The notes beneath the pieces were generated by a model. It saw nothing but the letters and a program-made list of their open reading frames with translations. It made no database searches and was not told the origin of the DNA. From Bordetella sp. 02P26C-1 (lineage in GTDB: Bacteria; Pseudomonadota; Gammaproteobacteria; Burkholderiales; Burkholderiaceae_B), in assembly GCF_009763255.1 (NCBI RefSeq), contig NZ_WSJB01000002.1:124001-188000 (forward strand): a stretch of DNA of 64,000 bases, read 5' to 3'. The translations under genes and the position numbers were made by a program. This document shows positions 42,430-51,364 of the stretch, piece after piece. Position 1 is the stretch's first letter; every line of letters starts with the position of its first letter.

Positions 42430-43905
42430 TCACAAACCCATCGGCTGGGCGTGCATACCGAAATACATACTCTTGACCTGGCTATATAGACGCAGACCGT
42501 GCAGGCCTTTCTCGCGGCCAATACCACTGTCCTTAAAGCCGCCAAAGGGCGTGGCGATATGCGATTGTTTGTAGGTATTGATCCAGATGGAGCCTGCCTC
42601 CAAGGCGCGCCCCACGCGCCAGGCGCGCGCATAATCGCCCGTCCACATCCCAGCGGCCAAGCCAAACGGCGTGTCGTTGCCCTGTGCAATGACGTCCGCC
42701 TCGTCGTCGAACGGCAGCGCCACCAGGACCGGGCCAAAGATCTCTTCGCGGCAGGCACGCGCTTGATTCGTCAAGCCGTCAATAATGGTGGGCAGATAAA
42801 AGCTGCCGCGTTCCAAACGCGCATCCCGTGGTCGGTCGCCGCCGATCAATACCGTACCGCCTTCCGCGCGCGCCAGATCTACATAGCCAGCGACCTTGTC
42901 ACGATGACCTTGGGACACCAGCGGGCCCATTTGCACATTGGCATCATCCGGCAGGCCCACCCGCAGCTCGCGCGTGAACGTGACCAGCTGATCCATGAAA
43001 CGCTTATAAATACTGCGTTGTACGAACAATCGTGAGCCCGCTACGCAGCTTTGTCCGGCAGAGCCAAAAATGCCCGACGCCACCCCCGCCACGGCGCGCT
43101 CGATGTCAGCGTCGTCGAACACGATATGCGGAGATTTACCACCAAGTTCCAGGCCCACCGGAATCAGGCGCTGGCCCGCGATGGCGCCAATCGCGCGGCC
43201 GGTCTCCGTGCCACCAGTGAATGACACCATGCGCACACCCGGATGGCGTACGAGCGCGGCGCCGACATCCTCGCCCAAACCGGGCAGGGCAGTCACCAGC
43301 CCCTCGGGCAAGCCCGCCTCACCGCAGATGCGCGCCAGCTCCAGCGCCAACTGGGGCGTTTCCTCCGATGGCTTGATCAAGACCGCATTGCCGGCCGCCA
43401 GCGCGGGCGCGACTTTTTGCGCCTCATTCATGATCGGCGAATTCCATGGAGTGATACATGCCACCACCCCGAATGGCTCGGCCAACGCCATCGAAAAATA
43501 TTCCCCGCGCGGCGAAGTGACTTCGTTCTGCCAGGTCTCGCAAACCGCCGCGTAATACCGGAAATGGCCCGCTGCGGCATCGACCATATGCAGGCACTCT
43601 TTCCAGGGCTTGCCACTGTCGATCATCTGCAAGCGAGCCAGAAATTCACGTTCGGCAGTCAGACGCCGGCCGATTTCATACAAGGTCGTGGCGCGCTGAT
43701 CGGGGCGCAGATGACGCCAGGGTTGGTGATGAAACGCCTCCCACGCCACCGCCACCGCGGCATCGACATCGGCGGGCGTCGCCCGCGTGACCCAGCCGGC
43801 CACACTGCCATCGGCCGGATTGATGGAGGTCAAGATCTGCGTTTCGTCAGAGGCGTGGCGCCATTCGGCGCCGATACGGAAAGGCTTGATGGAGGAAGCT
43901 TTCAT
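42430..43905 (-). CDS. Aldehyde dehydrogenase (NAD(P)-dependent), copy 2
   Basis: This 491-residue ALDH has N154 in ITPWNSP, FTGGTETG at 229-236, E253 in LELGGKSP and C287 in GQSCVAGSR. The C-terminus GSIWINTYKQSHIATPFGGF nearly repeats that of the copy at 36804. Start 43905 has AGGG upstream. The promoter region (43906-44074) holds a 15-base sequence identical to one in front of the LysR gene at 54172. It heads the minus-strand unit continuing with the HIBADH-like and hydroxyacid oxidase genes. Confidence 0.94.
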   Translation of the reverse strand: MKASSIKPFRIGAEWRHASDETQILTSINPADGSVAGWVTRATPADVDAAVAVAWEAFHHQPWRHLRPDQRATTLYEIGRRLTAEREFLARLQMIDSGKPWKECLHMVDAAAGHFRYYAAVCETWQNEVTSPRGEYFSMALAEPFGVVACITPWNSPIMNEAQKVAPALAAGNAVLIKPSEETPQLALELARICGEAGLPEGLVTALPGLGEDVGAALVRHPGVRMVSFTGGTETGRAIGAIAGQRLIPVGLELGGKSPHIVFDDADIERAVAGVASGIFGSAGQSCVAGSRLFVQRSIYKRFMDQLVTFTRELRVGLPDDANVQMGPLVSQGHRDKVAGYVDLARAEGGTVLIGGDRPRDARLERGSFYLPTIIDGLTNQARACREEIFGPVLVALPFDDEADVIAQGNDTPFGLAAGMWTGDYARAWRVGRALEAGSIWINTYKQSHIATPFGGFKDSGIGREKGLHGLRLYSQVKSMYFGMHAQPMGL

Positions 43906-43974
43906 GATGGACCCTGTCTCGCGGGCTATGTCGTGTTCTCGGGCGATCATGATGCGCCGGCTGATTCATAGACT

Positions 43975-44003
43975 CAAATTGGAATTTATATAGAATTATT
44001 AGG
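43975..44003. promoter_or_regulatory. Operator-like CAAATTGGAATTTAT upstream of aldehyde dehydrogenase copy 2
   Basis: CAAATTGGAATTTAT (43975-43989) contains the palindrome AAATT-GG-AATTT and is followed by an ATTATTAGG element. The same 15 bases plus a similar AATTAGG element occur at 54141-54168. It lies 70 bases upstream of ALDH copy 2. The LysR protein encoded at 54172 is the proposed ligand. Confidence 0.6.
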
Positions 44004-44074
44004 GAGCTACTATGAATACCCGGCAGGGCGTGTTCGCTCGGACGGGGCGTCCGTGCGAGACGCCCAGACGCGGC

Positions 44075-44788
44075 TCAAATCCCCAGATAGGCCTTCTGGA
44101 CAAACGGATCATCCAGCAGCTCCGCTCCCTGGCCCGCGCGCACGATCTCGCCATGGTCCAGCGCATAAGCGTGGTGCGCGAGCCTGAGCGCCAGTCGCGC
44201 GTTTTGCTCGACGACCACGATGGACATCCCGTTGTCGGTGTTCAGCCGCTGGATGGCGGCCGCGATTTCAGCGACCACCTTGGGCGCGATGCCCAACGAC
44301 GGTTCGTCCAACATCAAGAGGCGGGGATTTGACATCAGTGCGCGGCCTATCGCCACCATTTGCTGCTCGCCGCCCGATAACGAGCCGGCCAGCTGCGCGC
44401 GGCGTTCGAGAACGCGGGGAAACAAGGTGTAGATTTCCTCGAGATTGCGTCGAATCACACTGGCGCTGCGTACGCCGTGTGCACCCACCAGGAGATTCTC
44501 CTGCACGCTCATGCGGGCAAACAGCCGCCGTCCCTCGGGCGACAAGGACAGGCCCGCCGCGACGCGGGCCGCCGGACCACGCCGCGTCACGTCGGTGCCT
44601 TCCAACTGAATGACGCCGGATGCCGCGTTGGCCAAGCCGATCACGGCCTTGAGCGTGGTGCTTTTGCCCGCGCCATTGGACCCGATCAACGCAACAATCT
44701 GCCCCGTTTCCACCGTGAAGTCGATATTGCGCACGGCCTCGAGCGCGCCATAGTGGACGGTGAGTCCGCGAACCTCAAGCATGGGCAT
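44075..44788 (-). CDS. livF: Branched-chain-type ABC transporter ATP-binding protein (LivF)
   Basis: This 237-residue ATPase has Walker A ALIGSNGAGKSTT at about 34-46, signature LSGGEQQMVAIGRAL and Walker B LLMLDEPSLGIAP. The start ML(E)VRGLTVHYGALEAVRNIDF is typical of LivF. It energises import of a branched-chain amino acid or, as often in this family, an aromatic or other carboxylate. ATG 44788 overlaps the end of livG by 14 bases. It is the last gene of the importer operon that begins at 49858. Confidence 0.93.
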   Translation of the reverse strand: MPMLEVRGLTVHYGALEAVRNIDFTVETGQIVALIGSNGAGKSTTLKAVIGLANAASGVIQLEGTDVTRRGPAARVAAGLSLSPEGRRLFARMSVQENLLVGAHGVRSASVIRRNLEEIYTLFPRVLERRAQLAGSLSGGEQQMVAIGRALMSNPRLLMLDEPSLGIAPKVVAEIAAAIQRLNTDNGMSIVVVEQNARLALRLAHHAYALDHGEIVRAGQGAELLDDPFVQKAYLGI

Positions 44789-45557
44789 AGTCGGGCGCTC
44801 CCAGATAGGCCTCCACCACCGCCGGATTGTCGCGCACGTCTTGAGGCGAGCCTTCGGCGATTTTCTCTCCTTGTACCAGCACTACGATGCGCTGGCTCAG
44901 CGCCATGACAAGCGCCATGTGGTGTTCGACCAGCAGCATCGTCAGCCCCCATTCCTGATGCAAACGCCTGAGCAGACGCGCCAATTCGTTGCACTCTTCG
45001 TGGTTCAAGCCGGCCGCTGGCTCGTCGAGCAGCAACATGCGTGGGCGCGCCGCCAGCGACACGGCAATGCCCAGCCGCTTCTGTAAGCCATACGCCAGAC
45101 TGCCCGCCATCGCGTCGCGCCAGGCAAAAAGATCGGTGATTTTGAGGATATTATTGATCTCGGTTTCGACGCCATCCGGCTGTAAAAGCCAATCGTGCCG
45201 ACCGCTCAGGCGATTCACCACCGAGCCCGATATGCGCGACAGGAGTCCCCGGTAGACGTTTTCGGCGACCGTCGCCTCCGGATAGGTCGAGGTAGATTGG
45301 AAAGTGCGCGCGAGACCCAGCGCGACCACCCGGCTGGGCGGGCCGCCCGAAATATCCCGACCGTCGAACAGCACCTTGCCGGAAGAGGGCGGCACTGTCC
45401 CGCTGATGACGTTAAACGCGGTGGTCTTACCCGCACCGTTTGGGCCGATCAGGCCTACCAGTTCCCCGGCGGCCACGGAAAATGACAGATCGCGCAGCGC
45501 GACAAGCCCGCCAAAACGCCGCGTAATATTGTCGACTCGCAGCAAAGGCTGGGTCAT
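44775..45557 (-). CDS. livG: Branched-chain-type ABC transporter ATP-binding protein (LivG)
   Basis: This 260-residue protein has LLRVDNITRRFGGLVALRDLSF, Walker A GLIGPNGAGKTTAFN and the LivG-type signature LAYGLQKRLGIAVSL. Walker B is MLLLDEPAAGLNHEE and the C-terminal is NPAVVEAYLGA. AGGAG lies upstream of ATG 45557, and the start overlaps the livM stop (ATGA), so upstream extension to 45731 is not used. It pairs with LivF. Confidence 0.93.
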   Translation of the reverse strand: MTQPLLRVDNITRRFGGLVALRDLSFSVAAGELVGLIGPNGAGKTTAFNVISGTVPPSSGKVLFDGRDISGGPPSRVVALGLARTFQSTSTYPEATVAENVYRGLLSRISGSVVNRLSGRHDWLLQPDGVETEINNILKITDLFAWRDAMAGSLAYGLQKRLGIAVSLAARPRMLLLDEPAAGLNHEECNELARLLRRLHQEWGLTMLLVEHHMALVMALSQRIVVLVQGEKIAEGSPQDVRDNPAVVEAYLGAPDYAHA

Positions 45558-46531
45558 GACTGTTTCTCCTTTCGGCCCGCATAACGCTGCCATAGACTCG
45601 CCAGTCCGCCCGGCAGGAATCGCATGATCAGAATCAGCGCCGCGCCATAGAACACATACTGCGTCTGCACCGCGCCTCGGAATAGCTCGGGCAGCGGCGT
45701 CATCACCAACGCGCCGATAAATGGCCCCCAAACCGACGCCCGTCCGCCTATGACCAGCATGATGAGAAACCCGATGGTCACACCCGTATTGAACGACTCC
45801 GGCGAGATGTAGCCGATATAGCGGGCCTGTAGCACGCCGCTTAACGCCGCGAGCCCGCAGCCCACGATAAAGGCCAGCACCTGAAGCCGAAAGACACTCA
45901 GTCCGGTGGATTCCGCCAGCGCGGGATTTTCGGCAATGGAATCGATCGCGTGCCCCAGCGGCCTGCGAAACACGCCACGGAAGGCCACCAGCACCAGCAA
46001 CACGACCGCCACGCTAAACGCGTAAAACTTCGGCCGCGTGTCCAGCACGAGGCCGAACAACTCTATGGGCGCGATGCGGGTGATGCCATTGGCGCCTCCG
46101 GTGAGGCCGGACCAATCCAGCAGACTCAGACGCATCAGCTCGCCGAATGCGAAAGTCACCAGCACGAAATACACACCCTTCAGCCGCAGGATGATCCCGC
46201 CCAGCACGCCGGCCAACACCGCCGCCGCCACGATGCCTAGGAGGGCGGCCAACCAGAGATTCAGACCCAGCTCACGTTCCGTCAGGACCGAGACATACGC
46301 CCCGACCGCCACGAACGCCGCCTGGGCAAAGGATAGCTGGCCGGAACGACTGATGATGGCCAGTCCGGTGACCGCGATCATGTTCAGGCAGGCCATGATG
46401 GCCAGATGCTGCGCGAAGCTACCCGCGAACCACGGTGCGATCAGGATCGCCGCGAACGCGATGAACCCGAGTGCGCGCAGGCCCACCGGCGCGCTCACGT
46501 TTCGCGCGCCTGTTGATTGAGTTGGGGTCAT
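45554..46531 (-). CDS. livM: Branched-chain-type ABC transporter permease (LivM)
   Basis: This 325-residue membrane protein has about eight hydrophobic segments and the family block GLAIISRSGQLSFAQAAFVAVGAYV near 57-81. RLKGVYFVLVTFAFGELMRL and a second conserved loop ESTGLSVFRLQVLAFIVGCG follow. GGGAGG precedes ATG 46531. It starts 3 bp after livH and overlaps livG by four bases. Confidence 0.92.
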   Translation of the reverse strand: MTPTQSTGARNVSAPVGLRALGFIAFAAILIAPWFAGSFAQHLAIMACLNMIAVTGLAIISRSGQLSFAQAAFVAVGAYVSVLTERELGLNLWLAALLGIVAAAVLAGVLGGIILRLKGVYFVLVTFAFGELMRLSLLDWSGLTGGANGITRIAPIELFGLVLDTRPKFYAFSVAVVLLVLVAFRGVFRRPLGHAIDSIAENPALAESTGLSVFRLQVLAFIVGCGLAALSGVLQARYIGYISPESFNTGVTIGFLIMLVIGGRASVWGPFIGALVMTPLPELFRGAVQTQYVFYGAALILIMRFLPGGLASLWQRYAGRKEKQS

Positions 46532-46534
46532 GCG

Positions 46535-47404
46535 TCAGGCCTCCCCTTTGCCTAACAAGCCTCGTGGCCGGAACACCAGCATCGAAATCACGATGACAAA
46601 AATCAGCATGTCGGCCGCACTGCCACCGATCAATAACCCGGCGTAGCTTTCGGCCAGACCCAGCAACAGCCCCGCAGCGACGGCACCTGGAATGCTTCCG
46701 AGGCCGCCCAGCACCACCACGATGAACGCCTTGAGCAGGGGGGTCGCACCGGAAAACGCCGACACGGAAAACAGCGGCGCCATCAGTGCCCCCGCGACGG
46801 CGGCCAGCCCGACACCTATGCCAAACCCCAACGGATAGTAGATGCGGGCGCGCACGCCTTGTATGGACGCGATTTCAAAGTCCTCCACGACGGCGCGCAA
46901 TGCCCGTCCCGGGCGAGAGTGGCGTAGGAACACATAGAGCAACACCAATACGACCAGGGCGAAGACCACCACGTAAATCCGTGAGTTGGGAATCACCACC
47001 GCACCCAACCGTGTGGCGCCACGCGCGATAGACGGCATGGACAAGGGATCGGGACCAAAGAACATGAGCGCCAGATTCTGCAAGACGATGGCCAAGCCTA
47101 TCGTGACGATCATGCCATTGAGCTCGTCCCTTCGGAACGGCTTTAACACCCCCCATTCCAGAATGGCGCCCACAACCACGGCGCCCAGGAATGTCAGGCC
47201 CACCGCGGCCAAAAAGGGCAGGTGAGCCTGGGTCGTCAGGATGTAGGCTCCGAACGTACCCAGCATGTAGAACTCGCCATGGGCGAAGTTCACCATACGC
47301 ATGACCCCGAACACCAACGTGAAACCCACCGCCATCAGCAGATAAAGCAGCCCGACGATCAAGCCATTGACCGTCGCCTGCGCCAGTAGAACGCTCCAGT
47401 TCAC
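46535..47404 (-). CDS. livH: Branched-chain-type ABC transporter permease (LivH)
   Basis: This 289-residue membrane protein starts with GTG. Family blocks are NGLIVGLLYLLMAVGFTLVFGVMRMVNFAHGEFYMLG (about 13-49) and the DFEIASIQGVRARIYYPLGFGIGVGLAAVAG loop. ALAVVLGGLGSIPGA-type residues are seen as VVVLGGLGSIPGAVAAG. Seven to eight membrane helices are predicted by eye. It follows the binding-protein gene by 18 bp. Confidence 0.92.
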   Translation of the reverse strand: MNWSVLLAQATVNGLIVGLLYLLMAVGFTLVFGVMRMVNFAHGEFYMLGTFGAYILTTQAHLPFLAAVGLTFLGAVVVGAILEWGVLKPFRRDELNGMIVTIGLAIVLQNLALMFFGPDPLSMPSIARGATRLGAVVIPNSRIYVVVFALVVLVLLYVFLRHSRPGRALRAVVEDFEIASIQGVRARIYYPLGFGIGVGLAAVAGALMAPLFSVSAFSGATPLLKAFIVVVLGGLGSIPGAVAAGLLLGLAESYAGLLIGGSAADMLIFVIVISMLVFRPRGLLGKGEA

Positions 47405-47422
47405 TTGGGTCGCCTCGCTCGT

Positions 47423-48586
47423 TCACTGGCAACCGGAGACGGTGCAGGCGGCGCGGATGACTTCCTTGCCATCCTTGACCTCGGCGACGTAGAACGGCAC
47501 ACCCAGTTGATGGTTAATGCCATATACGTCCTTACCGGTCCAGTTCAACGTGCCAAGCACGCCCGGGAAATCGGAGAGCTTTTCCAGTTCGGCGCGTACC
47601 TTATCGGTGTCGTCGACTGTCCCGGCACGACGCATCGCCTCGAGCAACATCGTCGTCCCATCATAGAAAGACGGGCTAAAGCCATTCATCGGCGTCTTAT
47701 ATTTGTTGTTGTAGAGCTCGATATAGGCCTTCACCGACGCCAGCTCGGGGTTGATTGGCGTATGCACGAACATCCCTTCAGTGGCCTCCTTGCCAGCCAC
47801 GTTGACGATGTCCTGCGTGGCGGGACCACCAGTGCGCACGATGCGTCCATCAAAGCCCAGTTCGCGCGCCTGTTTGACGATCATGCCAGCCGTGGCCGGG
47901 GAGTTCACTCCAAGTTCGATCGTGTCGATGCCTTGCGCCATCATGCGTGTTAGGATGGGCACGAAGTCCACGCGGTCGCGTTCAAAGAACTCCTTGGTCG
48001 ATAACTGCGCGCCGGCGTTTTTATAGGCGGGCTCCAGGTCACGAGCCGCTTGCTGACCGGTTTCGTCGTTGGGAAACAGCACGCCGACCTTTTTGATTCC
48101 CAAAGACTTGACCAGCCACTCGATCTGCGGCTTGGAAATCTCGACGGTGGTCGCGTTGGGACGGAAAGTAAAAGGATGATCGGGCTTTAACGCATGCGTG
48201 GTAAAGCCCAGCGTCATCACCATGACTTTGTTTTTTTCCGTAATGGGCTGTATCGCGAGCACGGAGGCCGAACCCACCGGGCCGATGATGTACTTGACCT
48301 TGTCATCGAACACCAGTCGGTTGGCAGCGGTCATGGCCTCGTTGGCTTGGTATTTTTCGTCGTACGGGATGACACGAACCTGATATTTCTTGCCGCCGAC
48401 TTCCAGTCCACCGGCCTGGTTGACCTTGTCGGCGGCTAGCTCCGCCGCGTTTTTCATCCCCTGTCCCCAGGCCGCGCCGGGGCCTGACAAGGTTACTAAG
48501 GCGCCGATATTCAGCGTCTCTTGCGCGTGCACCGAAAAAGAAAGCAGTAATCCGGTGGTCAATACGGTGGTGGTCAATGTTTTCAT
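47423..48586 (-). CDS. ABC transporter substrate-binding protein (LivK-like)
   Basis: This 387-residue periplasmic protein has signal peptide MKTLTTTVLTTGLLLSFSVH-A-QETLNIGALVTLSGPGAAWGQ, the typical type-I binding-fold start. It continues with KYIIGPVGSASVLAIQPITE, VGVLFPNDETGQQAARD and EATEGMFVHTPINPEL. C-terminal Cys residues (AACTVSGC) could form a disulfide. It binds the imported solute; in such catabolic settings the ligand is often an aromatic or hydroxyacid rather than leucine. It is preceded by the hydrolase gene (43 bp). Confidence 0.9.
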   Translation of the reverse strand: MKTLTTTVLTTGLLLSFSVHAQETLNIGALVTLSGPGAAWGQGMKNAAELAADKVNQAGGLEVGGKKYQVRVIPYDEKYQANEAMTAANRLVFDDKVKYIIGPVGSASVLAIQPITEKNKVMVMTLGFTTHALKPDHPFTFRPNATTVEISKPQIEWLVKSLGIKKVGVLFPNDETGQQAARDLEPAYKNAGAQLSTKEFFERDRVDFVPILTRMMAQGIDTIELGVNSPATAGMIVKQARELGFDGRIVRTGGPATQDIVNVAGKEATEGMFVHTPINPELASVKAYIELYNNKYKTPMNGFSPSFYDGTTMLLEAMRRAGTVDDTDKVRAELEKLSDFPGVLGTLNWTGKDVYGINHQLGVPFYVAEVKDGKEVIRAACTVSGCQ

Positions 48587-48629
48587 GGTCAGTCTCCTCG
48601 TTGTTGTGTTGTGTCGCGCAGGGCGCGGT

Positions 48630-49478
48630 TTACTGCTGCTCGATCTCGTCCAGAACCGGCATCAAATAAGAGCGAAACTGCCGCGGGTGTTCGCTCATGG
48701 GAAAGTGGCCCAGCTCGCGCATGATCGTGACTCGCGCACCGGGAATGGCATCAGCCGTACGCAATGTGTCCTCAGGCGTGCACGAGAAGTCGTATTCGCC
48801 GGTCAGCAGATACAGCGGGCAAGTCGCGGTGTCGATACCGTGGAGTGTGCCGCGCAGGTCGGCATCCACGCGGTAAAAATGCAGATCGCCCTTGAACACG
48901 CCGGGTCCGCCTTGCATGTACTGCCACAGCGTCTCGTGACGGTGTTCGGCGGGCGCCTGCGGCGCGATCAATCCGGACACCAGTGCCGCGCAAACTTCGC
49001 CGCCGTGGACATCGCCCCGATGCAGCCACGCGGTGTCGTACCAAGGCTCCTGAAAATCCGCCGCCTCCACCCCGATCAGCGCGCGAAAACGGTCGGCATG
49101 TCGATTGGCGAGTTCGAGCACGATACGGCCCCCGATAGAACATCCCATTAACGCAGGCCGCTCCAATTCGAGCGCGTCGCAAAACGCCAGGATGGTCTCC
49201 AGATAACGCTGTGTGGTGAGTTGGTACGGTGCATCCTGCCAACCCACGGGTGGATAAGACTTGCCGTGCCAGGGCAGGTCAAACGCCAAGACGCGATAAC
49301 GACTCGTGATGGACTCGTCGCACAGGATGTGACGATACTGCCGACCATCCGCGCCGGCCGTATGCAAGCACACCAGCGGTATACCGCTGCCTGCTTCCTC
49401 GAAATACACACGGTGCGCGGTGCCAGCGATGTCAAACGTGACATATCGGCCCACGATGGGTTCGATCTTCGCTGTCAT
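48630..49478 (-). CDS. Alpha/beta hydrolase
   Basis: This 282-residue alpha/beta-fold hydrolase has the nucleophile elbow MG-C-S114-I-G-G, oxyanion strand IPLVCLHTAGADGRQ near 33-47, an acid in LLTGEYDFSCTPED and His near 262 in ELGHFPMSEHP. It likely cleaves an ester or C-C bond in the imported molecule. ATG 49478 overlaps the preceding gene's stop (ATGA), so the two are translationally coupled, and it is followed by the binding-protein gene. The lid region (about 125-200) is long. Confidence 0.9.
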   Translation of the reverse strand: MTAKIEPIVGRYVTFDIAGTAHRVYFEEAGSGIPLVCLHTAGADGRQYRHILCDESITSRYRVLAFDLPWHGKSYPPVGWQDAPYQLTTQRYLETILAFCDALELERPALMGCSIGGRIVLELANRHADRFRALIGVEAADFQEPWYDTAWLHRGDVHGGEVCAALVSGLIAPQAPAEHRHETLWQYMQGGPGVFKGDLHFYRVDADLRGTLHGIDTATCPLYLLTGEYDFSCTPEDTLRTADAIPGARVTIMRELGHFPMSEHPRQFRSYLMPVLDEIEQQ

Positions 49479-49858
49479 GCGCGCGCCTCGCGTGGCAACG
49501 CGAGCAGATCCTTGATCGCTTGCAGATTGGCCATCAAGGGCTGCAGCCGTCCTTCGATACGCATTTCACCGCGTTTGCTCAACGCCAGGATGTCATGCCA
49601 ACCCGGTTGGGGGAGGGGCTCCCAATAAGACCGCCACGCCTGTTCCGAACCCCAGATCGAAAAATCCCAGGATTGCAGGGGCCGCACCGGTATGACGATG
49701 TCGGTGACCACGCCGCCGCGCACCCGCACCAGGCGCTTGGCGTCTCCGAACTGCAGCAGCATATCTGCATCAAAAGCCTCTCGCTCGCGCGCATAGTTCG
49801 ATGCAGTACGGCTAAACCGCTCGGCCAAGGCATGCCCCGGCGAGGTCCCTACGGTCAT
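49475..49858 (-). CDS. Small SCP2-like protein of the importer operon
   Basis: This 127-residue protein is only weakly recognisable. FDADMLLQFGDAKRLVRVRGGVV followed by a C-terminal RGEMRIEGRLQPLMANLQAIKD has the pattern of sterol-carrier-protein-2-like domains, which bind hydrophobic acyl ligands. GGAGG lies 4-5 bases before ATG 49858; the frame continues upstream through the operator, but that start is unlikely. It is the first gene of the operon with the hydrolase and LivKHMGF importer and lies directly beside the GTTCT-type operator. Confidence 0.6.
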   Translation of the reverse strand: MTVGTSPGHALAERFSRTASNYAREREAFDADMLLQFGDAKRLVRVRGGVVTDIVIPVRPLQSWDFSIWGSEQAWRSYWEPLPQPGWHDILALSKRGEMRIEGRLQPLMANLQAIKDLLALPREARA

Positions 49859-49874
49859 ATTGCCTCCGTTTGTT

Positions 49875-49906
49875 CGTTCTGTGTAGAAGAACAATTGTTC
49901 TGTTAT
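49875..49906. promoter_or_regulatory. Operator-like repeat GTTCT-N7-AGAACA-N3-GTTCT upstream of the importer operon
   Basis: CGTTCT (49875-49880), 7 bases, AGAACA (49888-49893), 3 bases, GTTCT (49897-49901) and TTAT (49903-49906). AGAACAATTGTTCT (49888-49901) is a perfect 14-base palindrome. The half-sites and spacing are the same as at 36721-36752. It lies 17 bases upstream of the first gene of the importer operon. Confidence 0.65.
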
Positions 49907-49939
49907 CAAGCACAGATTCTACGGCGGCGTTTCAGCCTG

Positions 49940-51364
49940 TCAAGCCAGGACTTTTCCGGGATTCATCATTCCTTGCGGATCCAGCGCCTGTTTCACCCGG
50001 CGCATGAGGTCCATTTCGACGGGGTCTTTGTAGCGTTGCAGATCACTCACCCGGCGCTGACCGATACCCTGTTCAGCGCTGATGGAGCCGCCCGCAAGAT
50101 GCACACGCTCGTGCACCAGGGCCTGGATGGCATGCTCCAAGTCCGGCACGGTGGCAGGATCGCGGTCCACGGGCGGCAGCAGGTTGTAGTGCAAGTTGCC
50201 ATCTCCCAAGTGGCCAAACACCCGCATACGTACGCCGGGAAACGCTTGCGCCAGCGCCCGGTCGGTCTCTGACACAAAGGACTCAATGCGCGATACCGGC
50301 AAGGAGATGTCGTGCTTGATACAACGGCCCGCTTGGGCGAGCGCCAACGTAATGCTTTCGCGCAACTGCCAGAAGGCTTCCGTCTGCGCATGCGAACTCG
50401 CCACCGCCGCATCGCGCAGCATGTCTACTTCCATCGCATGCGACAACACCGTTTCGAAACGGGCTTGCGCGTGTTCCTCACCTTCGGCATCGGAGAGCTC
50501 CAGCAAGGCGTACCAGGCGCCCGGCGGGGCTTGCACCGGCAGGTGCAAATGCGGAGACGTCTGCACCACCATATCCAGGCAGTCCACGGACATGACCTCG
50601 AACGCCGTCAATGCAGCTCCGAAGCCGGCACGGGCGAGGTTCAGCACCGCAAGCGCATGGCTTAACGAGTCCACGGCCAGCATCGCCGTGCGGCGCGCGC
50701 GGGGCAGGGGAAACAACTTGAGGACCGCGGCCGTGATGACGCCTAAGGTGCCTTCGCTGCCGATATACAGATCGCGCAAATCGTAGCCGGTATTGTCTTT
50801 ACGCAACCCGCGCAGTCCATTCCAGATCTCTCCCTGCGGCGTGACGACCTCCAGCCCCAGCGTCAGTTCGCGTGCGTTGCCATAGCGCAGCACCTGGGTG
50901 CCACCCGCGTTGGTCGCCAGGTTCCCCCCGATCATGCAGGACCCCTGTGCTCCGAGTGAGAGCGGAAACAATCGATCCGCCTCGCGGGCGGCTTGCTGGA
51001 CCTCCTGCAAAATGCAGCCGGCCTCTACCGTCATGGTGTCGTTCTCGGTATCGATCGCCCGTATGCGGCGCAATCGCTGCAGGAGCAGTACCACAGCGCG
51101 CCCGCTCGTGTCCGCGGTGGCGCCAGCGACCTGGCCGGTGTTGCCGCCTTGGGGCACGATGGGCAGATGGGCCGCCGCGCATAAACGCACCACCGCTGCG
51201 ACTTGCTCGGTTGACTCGGGCCGCACCACGGCCAGCGCGCGTCCCGTCGTGTAATGCCGCCAGTCCGTCAGATAGGGGGCTGCGTCCGCGCCGGTCAATA
51301 CATGCTCGGCACCGAGCAGCAGGCGCAAGTCGGCCAACAGCCCGGCATCGCGGCGGGAACTCAT
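49940..51364 (-). CDS. FAD-binding D-2-hydroxyacid dehydrogenase (GlcD/Dld type)
   Basis: This 474-residue flavoprotein has PIVPQGGNTGQVAGATAD and SCMIGGNLATNAGGTQVLRYG in the FAD domain. FGHLGDGNLHYNLLP and SAEQGIGQRRVSD (metal-site His) are in the cap, with a C-terminal ALDPQGMMNPGKVLA. EQGIG differs from the usual EHGIG: the His is replaced by Gln, so metal binding may be altered. It probably oxidises a D-2-hydroxyacid to the 2-oxoacid. It is the last gene of the unit beginning with the Bug receptor at 54004 and overlaps the D-2-hydroxyacid dehydrogenase gene by four bases. Confidence 0.9.
   Translation of the reverse strand: MSSRRDAGLLADLRLLLGAEHVLTGADAAPYLTDWRHYTTGRALAVVRPESTEQVAAVVRLCAAAHLPIVPQGGNTGQVAGATADTSGRAVVLLLQRLRRIRAIDTENDTMTVEAGCILQEVQQAAREADRLFPLSLGAQGSCMIGGNLATNAGGTQVLRYGNARELTLGLEVVTPQGEIWNGLRGLRKDNTGYDLRDLYIGSEGTLGVITAAVLKLFPLPRARRTAMLAVDSLSHALAVLNLARAGFGAALTAFEVMSVDCLDMVVQTSPHLHLPVQAPPGAWYALLELSDAEGEEHAQARFETVLSHAMEVDMLRDAAVASSHAQTEAFWQLRESITLALAQAGRCIKHDISLPVSRIESFVSETDRALAQAFPGVRMRVFGHLGDGNLHYNLLPPVDRDPATVPDLEHAIQALVHERVHLAGGSISAEQGIGQRRVSDLQRYKDPVEMDLMRRVKQALDPQGMMNPGKVLA

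Noticed and set aside
42396-42758. Long upstream extension of the HIBADH-like gene on the minus strand
   Set aside because: It overlaps the C-terminal coding region of aldehyde dehydrogenase copy 2 in another frame; the Rossmann motif begins right after ATG 42395.
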